64,000 bases of DNA from Priapulus caudatus. Its lineage: Eukaryota > Priapulida > Priapulimorpha > Priapulimorphida > Priapulidae. The stretch's first letter is position 1; every line of letters starts with the position of its first letter. This document shows positions 1 through 11,400 of the stretch, piece after piece. A program made the position numbers and the translations under genes. Below the pieces are notes generated by a model. That model was not told where the DNA came from. It ran no database searches and was given only the letters and a program-made list of their open reading frames with translations. The DNA lies in assembly GCF_000485595.1 (NCBI RefSeq), contig NW_014577776.1, positions 64,287 through 128,286 on the forward strand. Direction: 5' to 3'.

Positions 1-528
1 TCAATTTTTTGTGATTTTCGCTCTACGCCTTTCAGGTTCGATATTAACACTTTGCTTTGTTACTTGATTGGGTTAAATGCTTTAAAAAAAACACATTGTA
101 GAATATCTAATGGAAAATCTCCCTGGAAACATGCACGATTTTCAGTTACTGCACTAGGTGCGTGGCTGCTAGACTTACAAACACGCAACCACATGCTAAG
201 GATACAGTAGATAGTCTGCACTTAATCTTGCAGTTCGGATTCGCCATGGGCACACGCCACTGGGCGTGGGAATCAAGTCCTTCCAACCTGCCACGGCTCG
301 CACTCAGCGCATATCTATCTATCAATCTATCGTATTTTTCAATCTATCCATTCATCAAATGGGGAACTTCACCCTTAACTGTGGGGAAGGGCACTCAAAA
401 GATCATAGCGGTTCCACCGCCCCTAAGGTCCACCTCTGTACAAGTTTGAAGATTTACTGTCTAACGGGTTGCAAAAATATCGAGCAGAGAGACAGAACAC
501 ACGACGCACGTACGCACGCACCACACAC

Positions 529-652
529 CACAACAACACACACACACACACACACACACACAACACACACACGCACACACACCACGCACACACACAACAC
601 ACACACACACACACGACAACACACACACAACACACACAAACACACAAACCGG
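529..652. repeat. (CA)n-rich microsatellite
   Basis: Imperfect CA/ACAC array interrupted by AACA and CGCA. It explains the His/Thr-rich and Cys/Val-rich open frames on the two strands, which are not genes. Confidence 0.95.
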
Positions 653-2571
653 CGCGAAAACAATACGTTCCGCCTACACTCATCGTGCGGAGGATTATAA
701 AACCATTACTGCGAAGCTGTTTGCCTAACAATTTTCCAAGAATCTCACTACAAGTCACCACCCGTTAGTAGACATAACTGAGCGGCCAAAGAAATAATAA
801 TTGTAAATAGCGGCGTTCGTATTTAAGGGCTACGTCACGAATTCTATGTAAAAATTTCGTGTAAAAAAAATTGCATTTTTGACATTTAAAGTAAGAACTA
901 AACAGTACTAAAGTATATCCTCAAACTCTCACCTGATAACAAATGTTTTTTACGTTGCCGTTTAAATTTGCAAAATCTAGACTTTCGAGTAATTTCTGTT
1001 GTTCTAACACTATTCCCCAGGTAACTGTTTAGATACTGGGCGGTCTCTCTGTTTTTCACCGTACAAATTTAGGGCATTCAAAGAAGGTATATAAGCATGA
1101 AAAGTAAACAAAACACTAATGTAGTTTTTCATATCATTTCATTTTTGCTACAAATAACAACACAAATGTACTACTTGATGGTGCTAGGAAATTCAGCTGA
1201 CGTAATATTTTTAACCACTCTCAACATTATATTTAGCCCGAATTACAAAGAGAAAAAAATTTAGGGATTACAAGGGCTGTGGATGGCAAGGGTATTTTAT
1301 AATAGTTTTATATGTATAATTAAGAACTTTAGTAGCGTTTTAAATGTTCACAAATAGCATACAATTACTGCAAGCTTATGTAAAAACAGTAGTTTACATA
1401 AGTTTTAAGAATGAAAACTCCTTAATGCAAATATACATTGCCAGCCAGATTATTCTTGTATATAATTAAGCTTGGGCGCAGAAACAGGACATTTAATGAG
1501 CTGAGCGAAACAGCGAGAGTTTCACGTCCAGGGTTCTTGTTGCGCATGAAACACAACAAGCTAAATGTTTGTTCTATATTTGTTTCCTGGCAGTTGTAGG
1601 CTGGTAGCAAGAATAGAGGGCGATACAACGCCTATTCTTTCACGTCCACGATTGCGTGCTGGACGGCATGAACGAGAGCTCAAGAGGGGCGCTCTGTCTG
1701 CGCTCGATGGTTCCGATTTACTCTCGTGGGCTAAACTCCTCGGACACGCCGATCGAAGGGTTTGTGCGCAGCAGCTGGAACAACAATGGTGGGTACATGT
1801 GACGCGGATGCTTACCGCGGTACATGGCGTCTAAACCACTGATCTCTATGAATAATATATTTTGAATATATATTGATATATGCAGGTATATGATCATGAT
1901 TTATGATTATTGATTATGAATATGATATGATATTATATGTATATAGTATATCATGAGTATATGAATGATATGATATGATAAATTGATATGAGTATGAGGA
2001 TAGTAGGGGTGAGTATCATCGATGAGGTGGATATTATACTATATATGGAGTGAAGTGGATGTGGTGGAGTGGGGGTATAAGGATCGGGGTAGTGGGGTAG
2101 GAACGTTGTACTAACCCAACTCCACGACAGATGGCGCCTCGCGCTCTGCTTCAATTCTACTGAGTATATCTACTCGTTATATCTTACTCGTTCATCCGCT
2201 GGTGAGTGTGGTGGAAGGTGGGCGCTGCCATTGCAGGTTTGGTTTTTTGTGACTAACCATCATAGGTGGACGCGAAGGCAGTTGATGTTACATTCTTTCT
2301 ATAAATTCTAGCTATTAGTATCGGCACATGTCTGTAGCCTTAATCTCGTCTGTGAATTTGAGTCTTTTGCAAGCGCGATTAGTCTAATTAATTAGCAGAA
2401 TATGCGACGCGCGGCTTAATGACCAGTGAATACGAAGACGTCCGGAATTCATTATTTATCTTCCAAAGAGTGGGGGGTCTACTTTTTAATCTTCCAATCA
2501 ACAGGTCGAGCAATTCCCTGTTTAGACGGCATTGTGTGTAGTTGGACCACTGATGCTGCTACTATACTAAC

Positions 2572-2853
2572 GCTCATTAGGGTCTATGTCCCCCAGAGTA
2601 CTGCCGGACGTACCCTGGTCACCTATTTGATATGCGTTTAGGGTTAGGATCTAGGGTTAGGGTTAGGATAGATGAGGTTCGGGTTACGGGTAGTTAGGTC
2701 TGTAGGCGACTACCTAGTACTCGTGTATAGTGGAGTAGGCGAGGTACCGCTGTCCGGCATATTGTATATAGTACCAGGTACGTTCCGGTATACCCCACCG
2801 TGACCAGGGTAGGCTTCCGGCAGTACCCCGGGGGACATGAGGACCCTCTCAGC
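2572..2853. mobile_element. Mutator-like MITE, copy A
   Basis: A 282-bp element with long imperfect terminal inverted repeats. The left end reads GGGTCTATGTCCCCC and the right end is nearly its reverse complement. It is flanked by a perfect 9-bp target-site duplication, TATACTAAC (2563-2571 and 2854-2862). The interior has GTTTAGGGTTAGG-type telomere-like tracts. No coding capacity, so non-autonomous. The 9-bp duplication with long inverted repeats points to the Mutator/MULE superfamily. This is the most diverged of the copies. Confidence 0.88.
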
Positions 2854-2924
2854 TATACTAACTGGATACTCTTAGGCGCCTATCCACGGCTCAACGTGAA
2901 ATGTGACGCCACCGCGGCCACCTG

Positions 2925-3585
2925 CCGCCATCTCCTCTCCACCAGCTTCTCCCTCTCCTCCTCCACCAGCTCCCTCTCCCCCTCGCTTCTCTCACTTCCT
3001 CCTTCACCGCTTTCCCCTTCTCTTTTTCCAACCAGCTTCTCCCTCTTCCTTCTCCACCACCTTCTCCCTTCTCCCCCTCGCCTCTTTCTCCACCAGCTTT
3101 CTCCGCCTGCCTCGTCGCCACCGAGCTTCTCCTTTCCCCCTCCTTACTTCCACCAGCTCCCTTCTCCCCCTTCCTCCTCACCAGCTCCTTTCTCTCCTCC
3201 TTCTCCCCTCCTTCCTTCTCCACAGCTTTTCTCCGCCTCCTCCTTCTCCACCACCTTTCCTTCTCCCCTGCCGACTTTTCCACCCACCCCTTCTCTCCCC
3301 TTACTCTTCTCACCAGCTTCTCCCTTCCTCCTTCTCCACCACCTGCCCTCCCTTCTCCCTTCCTCCTTCTCCACAGCTTCTCCCCACCTCCTTCTTCCAC
3401 AGCTTCTCCCTTCTCTCCTTCCTCATTCTCCACGTCAGCTTCTCCCCTCCTCCTTCCTCACCATTGCTTTCTCCCGCTTCCTCCTTCTCAACCACCTTCT
3501 CCCTTCTCCCCTTCCTCATTCTCCACCGAGCCTTCTCCTTCCTCCTCCTTCCACCAGCTTTTCTCCTCGCTCGCTTCTCACCACT
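2925..3585. repeat. Long polypyrimidine minisatellite (CCTCCTTCTCCACCAGCTT-like units)
   Basis: About 660 bp of nearly pure C/T on the plus strand, built from degenerate ~20-30 bp units containing CTTCTCC and CACCAGCTT. The Ser/Pro/Leu frames on the plus strand and Glu/Lys/Arg frames on the minus strand are by-products of composition. Mirror-like homopurine/homopyrimidine tracts of this length can form triplex (H-DNA). Confidence 0.9.
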
Positions 3586-3721
3586 CACGCATGCTTTCAC
3601 ACTTGTGCACGTTGAGATCGCTTTTGCGATACAAGCTTGGAAGTGACCGTCACGATCGGTAGATAGTGTAGCGAAGCGAAACATACCGCCTGTATCATAC
3701 AGGTTAACGTAAACCTATATA

Positions 3722-3780
3722 TCAGGAGTAGATAAAGGGATCTACTTTAAACCTACATAAATCCCTTTATCTACTCCTGC
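3722..3780. mobile_element. Foldback element, TCAGGAGTAGATAA family, copy 1
   Basis: Inverted arms of about 19 bp, starting TCAGGAGTAGATAAAGGGAT and ending with the complement, around a 19-bp loop. TATATA-type sequence lies on both outer sides. The same end sequence recurs at 12845 and, in shorter form, at 15838, so this is a family. TA-rich flanks suggest TA target duplication (Tc1/mariner-like), which is inference. Confidence 0.7.
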
Positions 3781-3847
3781 TATATATGCGTAAACCAGCT
3801 AGCACGCGGTGCGCATTTGGTGAACGCCGAATTCGCACCATATGCGG

Positions 3848-3894
3848 CGGGGGGGGGGGGCTTTTTAAACACACACACGCGCGCGCGTTTTTTT
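3848..3894. repeat. G14 run followed by CA/CG alternating tract
   Basis: A run of about 14 G is followed by TTTTTAAA, then alternating CACACG/CGCGCG and a T-run. Alternating purine-pyrimidine DNA next to a G-run is prone to non-B structure. Confidence 0.8.
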
Positions 3895-4092
3895 CTTATC
3901 GTAACTCTATATGTGAACTGAGGCATATGCAGCTGTCATTTGTTCGATTATAGACGCAGCAATATTACTGCTACTATATTACTACATTATAATTATATAT
4001 GCACTTAGTTTTGCTTGTGACAAGGCGCGGCACGGCAAGGCACAATCTATCACTATATATTATCAGAGGTAAACAATCTCAAAGAGAGATTG

Positions 4093-4136
4093 GTTACACC
4101 AAGAGCTAATAAGTATTATTAGCTCTTAGTTACACC
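4093..4136. mobile_element. 28-bp palindromic insertion with 8-bp direct repeats
   Basis: GTTACACC occurs at 4093-4100 and 4129-4136. Between the copies lie exactly 28 bp that fold into a 12-bp perfect stem (AAGAGCTAATAA, loop GTA, TTATTAGCTCTT, then A). The arrangement matches a target-site duplication around a tiny palindrome, as also seen at 32606-32649. Confidence 0.7.
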
Positions 4137-4518
4137 CATAGAAACAATATAGTAGACTCTATATATTTCTGGGAAATTAGACCTCTCAAAACGTAAAAAT
4201 GTTCGTTCTGTGTTGCAGTTTTGAACACGTCGCACAAAAGTTTTAACACTAAACAGGGCGACGTAGTATATCTGGTTAGAGGATCCATTTAGAATTTGTG
4301 TCATAGATAAGATAGAGTAGATCGTGCGGTATCGGTGAGACATTGTACTTTCCAATTTATAATTGAGGAACGAGAAAATTTCGGCCCTTATTTCGGCCCT
4401 TACGAGGACAATATTTTGCGTTATAAATTATGTGACAAACAAAATGTTGCAATAAGAAAATGTAAAAATCTTGAACTTAGAAAGAACGTAATTATTGCGT
4501 TATTGATCAAAATGATAA

Positions 4519-4600
4519 CGCAGTCGACAGGATTCGAACCTGTGCGGGGAGACCCCAACTGATTTCTAGTCAGTCGCCTTAACCACTCGGCCACGACTGC
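4519..4600 (-). tRNA. tRNA-Ser (anticodon AGA)
   Basis: An 82-nt type II tRNA. The 7-bp acceptor stem is GCAGTCG/CGACTGC with discriminator G. The A box is GTGGCCGAGTGG and the B box GGTTCGAATCC. There is an extended variable arm. The anticodon loop CTAGAAA has anticodon AGA. No intron. The body closely matches the animal tRNA-Ser(AGA) consensus. A TTTT Pol III termination signal follows about 5-9 nt downstream on the minus strand. Confidence 0.97.
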
Positions 4601-4747
4601 CACCATCTACTTCCGTGAAACACGCCTCATTCACTTGACTAATATTCAAGTCGGTGTAAATCACTATATCTTGTCCATAATTTGTAAGATTGTGTACATG
4701 TTAACGGGATAGGCAAGGAAATACATTTTAATCACGTATTTAAAGCC

Positions 4748-4769
4748 ATATATATATATATATATATTG
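4748..4769. repeat. (TA)n microsatellite
   Basis: A short TA dinucleotide run in the AT-rich spacer between the tRNA gene and the 3' end of YARS2. The remaining spacer up to about 5480 shows no recognisable gene. Confidence 0.9.
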
Positions 4770-5483
4770 ATAATTTCTCAATCATCTATGTATCTCTACC
4801 TCAAACAGACACATAATTATGCGCTTTGATAAGCATAATTATTGCAGCACAAGGCCACCAGAGATCTCAACTACTGGTTTCTAATACTCCTTTCGTAATG
4901 TATTATGGCCATCTTACAACACTCGACGATGCTGAGAAGTGAGTAGCACAGAGCAGCATCACTGATCGAGCTCAAAATAGAGAGATTTCTATTAATAGAG
5001 TTTCTACTACTCCCCGTTCCAGATATGCAATGCTATGCCAGTAGTATTTCTACAACACTCAGAAATGCGTTATATCAATACAGGATTTCAAACACATTTT
5101 ATTACGGATCAAGAACACTTTTATGATATTGAGCAAAGCGTTGACAGCTGGATAACAAGTATAAGTCATAACAGACAGAGTTGACTGTAATAACTGCATG
5201 TTGATAGTCAGGTGATATTCGACAATAGATGGTTGCCATTGAGTTACTTGATATTGACTTGAACTACATCAATTATCAATATATTGCAGTCCATCTACAG
5301 TTACATCATCACTAACAAAAGCAGAGCCTTTTCCATTTTATTGCGTGAATAGTGTTATTGAAAACGCCAGGGTTATGCAGTTCTTTGTTGATTCGCTCTT
5401 CAGGAAAGCTTGCCCGTGCAGTCGATCTTTTGCCGTGCATATTGACAGACCACATCTGTCTCTTACGGAAGATTCGAAACACT

Positions 5484-8400
5484 TCACATGTTCACCAGTC
5501 GAACAACATAATAATTTTCTTCCCTGTGTACAATAAAAGCATGTCTACATTAGGATGAAGGAAACGGAGAGGATATCCTGATGAACGTGAGCTTCTTACA
5601 TAAAAATAACATTCATTCAGGCTTGTATCACTGCCGAGTCTCCGCTAATCGGGACGTAGAGAAGAACTACTTGCGGGTGTAAAAACCCAGGCAGTGCGAC
5701 ACTCGGTGTTGGTGTGACAACGTACGTGCCAGCGAGGGCTCTGTCCTATTAGCAGAAGCAGAAGAATGTGTCGCTCAACCTACTCGCCCAACCAGTCGTC
5801 GGTGTTGTTTGGCAGAATGGGCTGGTCCTTGTATCAGGCACTAACTCAGAGTGATGTCACTCGATTGATAATTGATGTAGAAGCCTCCAGCAACAATAAT
5901 CCTTTTTAGCATCAACTGATGTTAAGGCATGTGGAAAATGTTAAATGAACTACTGAGAAATAGGAAGACCAGAGTGCGAGAGAATAGACACACACACAAC
6001 ACACAAAGAGCAGAGAGAGAGAGAGAGATCGAGAGAGAGGAGAGAGAGAGAGAGAGAGAGAGCAGAGGAGAGAGAGAGAGAAGAGAGAAAGTGTTGTGTG
6101 TGTGACACAGAGAAAGACACAGAGTCAGAGTCAGACGGAGACAGGGAGCGTGAGAACCAGACTACGAGACAGAGATGGAGAGAGAGAAAGAAGAACAGAG
6201 AGTGCGACAGTGCGCGCGAGAGAGACAGACACACACACGCACGCACGCACGCACGCACGCACGCACACAACACACACACACAGAAAGAGAAAGAGAGAGA
6301 GAGAGAGGGGGGAGAGAGACAGACAGAGAGAGAGAGAGAGAGAGAGAGGGGGGCAGCAGAATTCAGATATAGATTTAAGAATGGACAAATACACTAATGC
6401 TGTTCAATAATTATATGATGGCAAAATAACTGAAACTTGGGTGTAAATAAAAGCTGGTTTAACGTGAGTTACGCACTAATAACGGCAGCATATTAACGCA
6501 CTAATAGGGGGCAGCATTTCGTTAGCATCAGGGCTGCTAAATGCAACGTTTTCAATGCCAATGGGTTGCGTTCTTTCTTGTCCTTGGAACAGTTGTTTCA
6601 TTAGCTTTGTATTTGTATTAATTTCAACTTTGTTGTTTCATTAGCCCCTTTCTCTATTCGCCCTCTGTTTCCCTTTCCATGTATACCGAACACCTTCAAT
6701 TGATGTGCGCTTACCTTCCCTGGAGAAACAACGCGCTTTCATTGCAAGATCCAGGACTGTGACTCCTGGGTCCAGACTCAGTGTGACCAGTGGCCGCCTC
6801 ACCGAAACAAAAGCGCCAACTCATCATCGGTTAGCTTGAAAGTGCATTGGCGTCATTTCCATAGGAGGCATCAGTGCAACGGTAGTGCTGACCATAGACC
6901 AGTATCTGAAAAAACATTTCATTTGAGACTTCACACAGTGATTACGCCTTGTGTCATGACTAACAATTAATGAGGTATGACCACAAGGGATATTATACGC
7001 AACACAGAGTATATATATATATATATTATATATCCTCATAATATTAATATATGTATCAATGTACAGAACGTACATTAACGTACGTATTAGTTATTATGTT
7101 GGCTGTATCATTTATGGATGTACATATTCTTATCACAGAGAATCTTTGCAAACACTGCTCCACATGCAATTTTATTTAAGCCTAAAAAAAGACGTTTGTT
7201 TCCACTAACCTGACCGAGTCTATTTTAAACCCCCGTGTCGAAACTTTTTATTGTGATCGGCAAACAAAATAACAAAAATATAAACAAGTGCCGCATAGCG
7301 ACAGCGCTCATCTAACGTCTACTGCGGTGACTCTGTGGTGGAGTGGAGGGATTCTAGTAAACCCTGTTAGTCCAAATGTGTTCACATACACGCCGAAACA
7401 GTTGAATGCACAGGGATGGTTCAGGAACCTTCTCAAAAGAATGTTCGTTGGGATCGTTATGAAAGTTGCACGAGATGGCGCGTACGTTTAAGTGTCTTCA
7501 GATTAAAGATGGAAGCTCCCATCATTCGTAGTAGCCAACAACTATTTGCAAGACAGAATAGGTAAGCACTCATCCATGTTACCTACGCAAGCCTACAGGC
7601 TGCAAATTGCAATAGAGAGCTGCCACCTGCAACCAATTAACGCAGGCAAAAACTGCCCCAACACATGCACTCATTGCACTGGCAGCAGCCACTGGCAGTG
7701 GCATACGTTACATGTAACATACTGACAGTACAGAATGACATAGAAATTATACGATTTAAGGCAACATACACTCTTTAACCAAATTTAGGCTTTTGAAATT
7801 TCACTGTGACATTGTAGCCTCATACATCCAGGCATGTATAGATTCTACTAGCAAACCCGGCAGTCAAATTCTTCTAACAGACAGTCAACAAATCCCAAGT
7901 TTAACCGTCCTCTTGAGGGGTCAAAAGGTTATCCGACACTTACTCTTCGCATGTCAGCAGAAGGGACATTTCATGCGTCCTTTCAATAAAGCCATAAAAA
8001 TGCTAGGTCACCGCTGAAACAAAAAAGTTTTCCAATCGCTCCGTCAGACCATGTCCTCAGAAATGTCTAAAATCTGCCTGTGCCCACTGACCTTTGACCT
8101 GTGACTCCAATTTCGGCACAGTGGATGGCTTTTCCTACCATGATGCTTACAACACGACTATCACGAGCCTAGGTCGAGCCGTTTAGATTTGTGCCGCAAT
8201 TCTGATATTCCTTTCCCTATACCTTAAGTTAAGGAGGGAATGTTCCCCCTTCTTTTACACTGCTTGACCTTTGACCTTTGACCCCCCAGCTTCGACATCC
8301 CAACTCGTTTTGACGATCCCCCCCAACGACCCGAATATCGTGACCGTACGTCGAGCGGTTAAGATTTGTGCCCAACTGTTGACGGACGATCGGACGACCG

Positions 8401-11400
8401 GACGCACGGACGGACGGACAAGCGATTCTACAAGCTGCATCTGACTATGTCAGATGAGCTAAAAATGCATTGGTTTCAGCTCGTTAGCAGAAACAAACGT
8501 CTTTTTTTCTTAAGCCTAATGTTATAGCAGCAATAGATATAGAACTCAAAATGAATCTGCTTATATATGACTAAGAATCTTCTAAGAAAATCCCAAAGAA
8601 AATGTATAGATATCTTGCAATCAATCACAATGTTACCTCCATGCACGAGCTTCGTCACTTCTCTGGCAATGGTCTTCTGGCCATGTCTCCCTTCTGGCTT
8701 TTCCTGTGAGAATACAAATTCATGAAACAGTTTGTATTGATTTAAAACCAAACGTCATAATTGAAAATTGAAAATCAGCATAATATACATTAGGATATAA
8801 AATGGCAACTTGATTTTTATATAATCACAGAGATCAATAGATAATTACCCAGTGTTTTCTGAGGACATCCTGTACTTCATTTGTTGGAAGAAACGTAAAC
8901 AGCATTAGATACTTCTCAATTTCTGAATCAGGAAGTCTGAGGAAATACTGAAAAAAAAACACTCTTGATCAACATTACAACCAAACCTACAGTATGTAAG
9001 TAACATACAGTAGTATTTCGTGCAAAAGCAATTGAAGCTATTACATATGAATGACTGTCACACCAACCTGGTAAAACTCAAAGGCTGAAGTTCTATCTGG
9101 ATCAAGCCAAACAGCATTGCCTGCTGTTTTCCCTAGCTTGTCACCTGAGGTTGTCAGCACCAGTGGAACTGTCAATCCTGTATATCGACAAGACGTGGAC
9201 ATCAACACGGGTGGTAGTAACAACAATACATTAAAGTTGCTTAACCTCACAGCTAAATGCATAATATATAGACCTACTGTGAGCTCGTCTATGTTGCAAA
9301 AATTCACTAGAACTCTTTTGTATTGCTACTTTCATAACATTTCTTCTCAAAATCTAAACGAAATTACTCCTACGAAAGTAGCACCACAGTGATGTTTACA
9401 CATCCGGGACACAGCGGAGCGATTGTTTAAATCATATATCGTTATCTACATTACATATGCAATCAGGAAACAAATATAGTGTTTTCGTTCCAGGAACTAT
9501 TTGCGCTATGGCATAAGGATACTATTTTGCGTTATCTGGCACTTCGTACAAATAACTTGCGTCTGACGTAAGTTTTCAAAATAGTCAACTTCAGAGCACA
9601 TTTCTGGCTTAATGAGAACATTTCGCGATGTTTGCACACTGCAAGTATGCTCACAGTAGGTCTATATAGGCCTTTTGTCGCAAGGTCTATAAATTTTAAA
9701 CGGATCGTAAAAAAGATTTATTACCACTCTCTTCATGTGTTTAAGTACATTTCATGTTTTCATCGTTCAGTTTTGATGACAAACAACTTTGATTTTTGAT
9801 TTACTTAACCATAGACTGTGTTGTTAGTGATCCGACTAATGAGATCGTATCCTGCCTTCATGTTTCCCATCTGATCATTCCCTCCTATCTGCAAAAAAAT
9901 ATCATAGGAGATAAGGACGATATGATGATTTCAAGTGACACCCACAGTTACTGACAAACACAGACACACACGCATATATCCACATGCACACACACACCAC
10001 ATGCATGCACGGATGCGTGCACACACAAACACACAGGGACGTAACACACAAATACACACAATACGCATACTTGGATACATGTCACTGAACACACACATAC
10101 AAGCATATCCACAATGTTAGAAGTTCATACCTGTAATAGACAGTTGTGTTCTCTGTATAGATGAAGCCAGTCGTATGCCTGAAATACTTGGTAAGTAAAT
10201 TCTGTGAAACTCATTCCATCCGGACTCTGTAGTCTAGTCTCAACACTAAAATATAACAAAAGGTCCATCACTTATTACTTCAAGCACACAAGCCATGTGA
10301 AATTGTCGTGTGGGGTTAATTAAAAAGTGCCATAACCTAACAAATAAAAAAGTTATTGTATAGCAACAGAACATTCATACCTTTGTTTTCCCAGCATCTG
10401 ACCCATTCTGAAGTTTCTCCCTGTGCTTGCTAGGAAGTCCACCAGATTAATAGTTTTGTACCAGTTCCTATTATCCATGATTCTGTAGATCACAGATTAA
10501 TTTAAACGATAAAAATTAAGAATAATATAGAAGTTTCTTGTTCACAGGCAGTTACCTATATATTAAGATGATTGTAAGGTTTGCATTTACATTTATGAAA
10601 TTTATATAAATGGCAATGATTATGGTAGTTTGGATGCACACCTTACGGAAGGTAATTCCTTTTCTGAGTGATAAAGATGTTGCTGATGATTCGTGAAGAT
10701 TCTCTCGATAGTTGAGTGAATTCTCATCACATTAGTGTCTATAGTGTCTATTGTCATCGCATCACGCTCATGCGTTTTACCACTCGGATCTCCAATCTGC
10801 GCCGTGGCGCCACCTAGCTGAAAAAAAAGATAGAAAAATCTGACAGAGCAAATGGGATTTCCCAGCACGTATCTCATCAAAATTATTGCAGAAACAAACA
10901 AGTTTCCAATAGCTGCAGTGTTTCTCTATACGTCTCATCTTGCTACAATTCCTATTCCTAAAAAGTGCAATGTATTTCGGGAATATCGATGATGATCCAA
11001 AGATTTGCATTGTAGAAGCCATTAAGATTTATGCCACTACTGTTGGCAGATGTATGTAGGGACCGAACTGATAGTATTCCACATGTCAAAACACCTAAAC
11101 TGAAAGTCTTGTGCAAGCAGATATAAAACAGTACAAACCACAACAATTGGTGAGTGTCCACTTCTACTGCAATGAATGAGAGCGATGAGAGCGAGGAGGT
11201 TTCCAATGTGCAGGCTGTCTGCTGTAGGATCAAATCCACAGTAAATACACTGGCTGCCAGAATTGAGTGTATCCACAAGTGCTTTTCTGCTAAAAAAAAT
11301 TGCCCGTGAACTTAACCTAGATATAATTGATTTAGAGTAGTATTACAGTGTTTCCCCTGTATACAGTGTTTCTTCTATAAAACCATGAGCGATGGGACAG

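Larger units (their letters stand above)
1..4500. other. Gene-poor, repeat-rich stretch
   Basis: No exon-like open frame with splice sites or recognisable protein similarity was found on either strand. The stretch holds a CA microsatellite, AT-rich low-complexity DNA (about 1840-2060), a Mutator-like MITE, a long polypyrimidine tract, a foldback element, a G-run/CG-alternating tract and a small palindromic insertion, each listed separately. Open frames here come from simple repeats. Confidence 0.7.

Noticed and set aside
162-768. His/Thr- and Cys/Val-rich frames
   Set aside because: Translation of a CA microsatellite.
2800-3684. Ser/Pro-rich and Glu/Lys/Arg-rich frames up to 271 aa
   Set aside because: Produced by the polypyrimidine minisatellite; open in several frames on both strands with no domain signal.
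5950-6410. Arg/Glu-rich and Leu/Ser-rich frames
   Set aside because: Translation of a GA/CA microsatellite inside a YARS2 intron.
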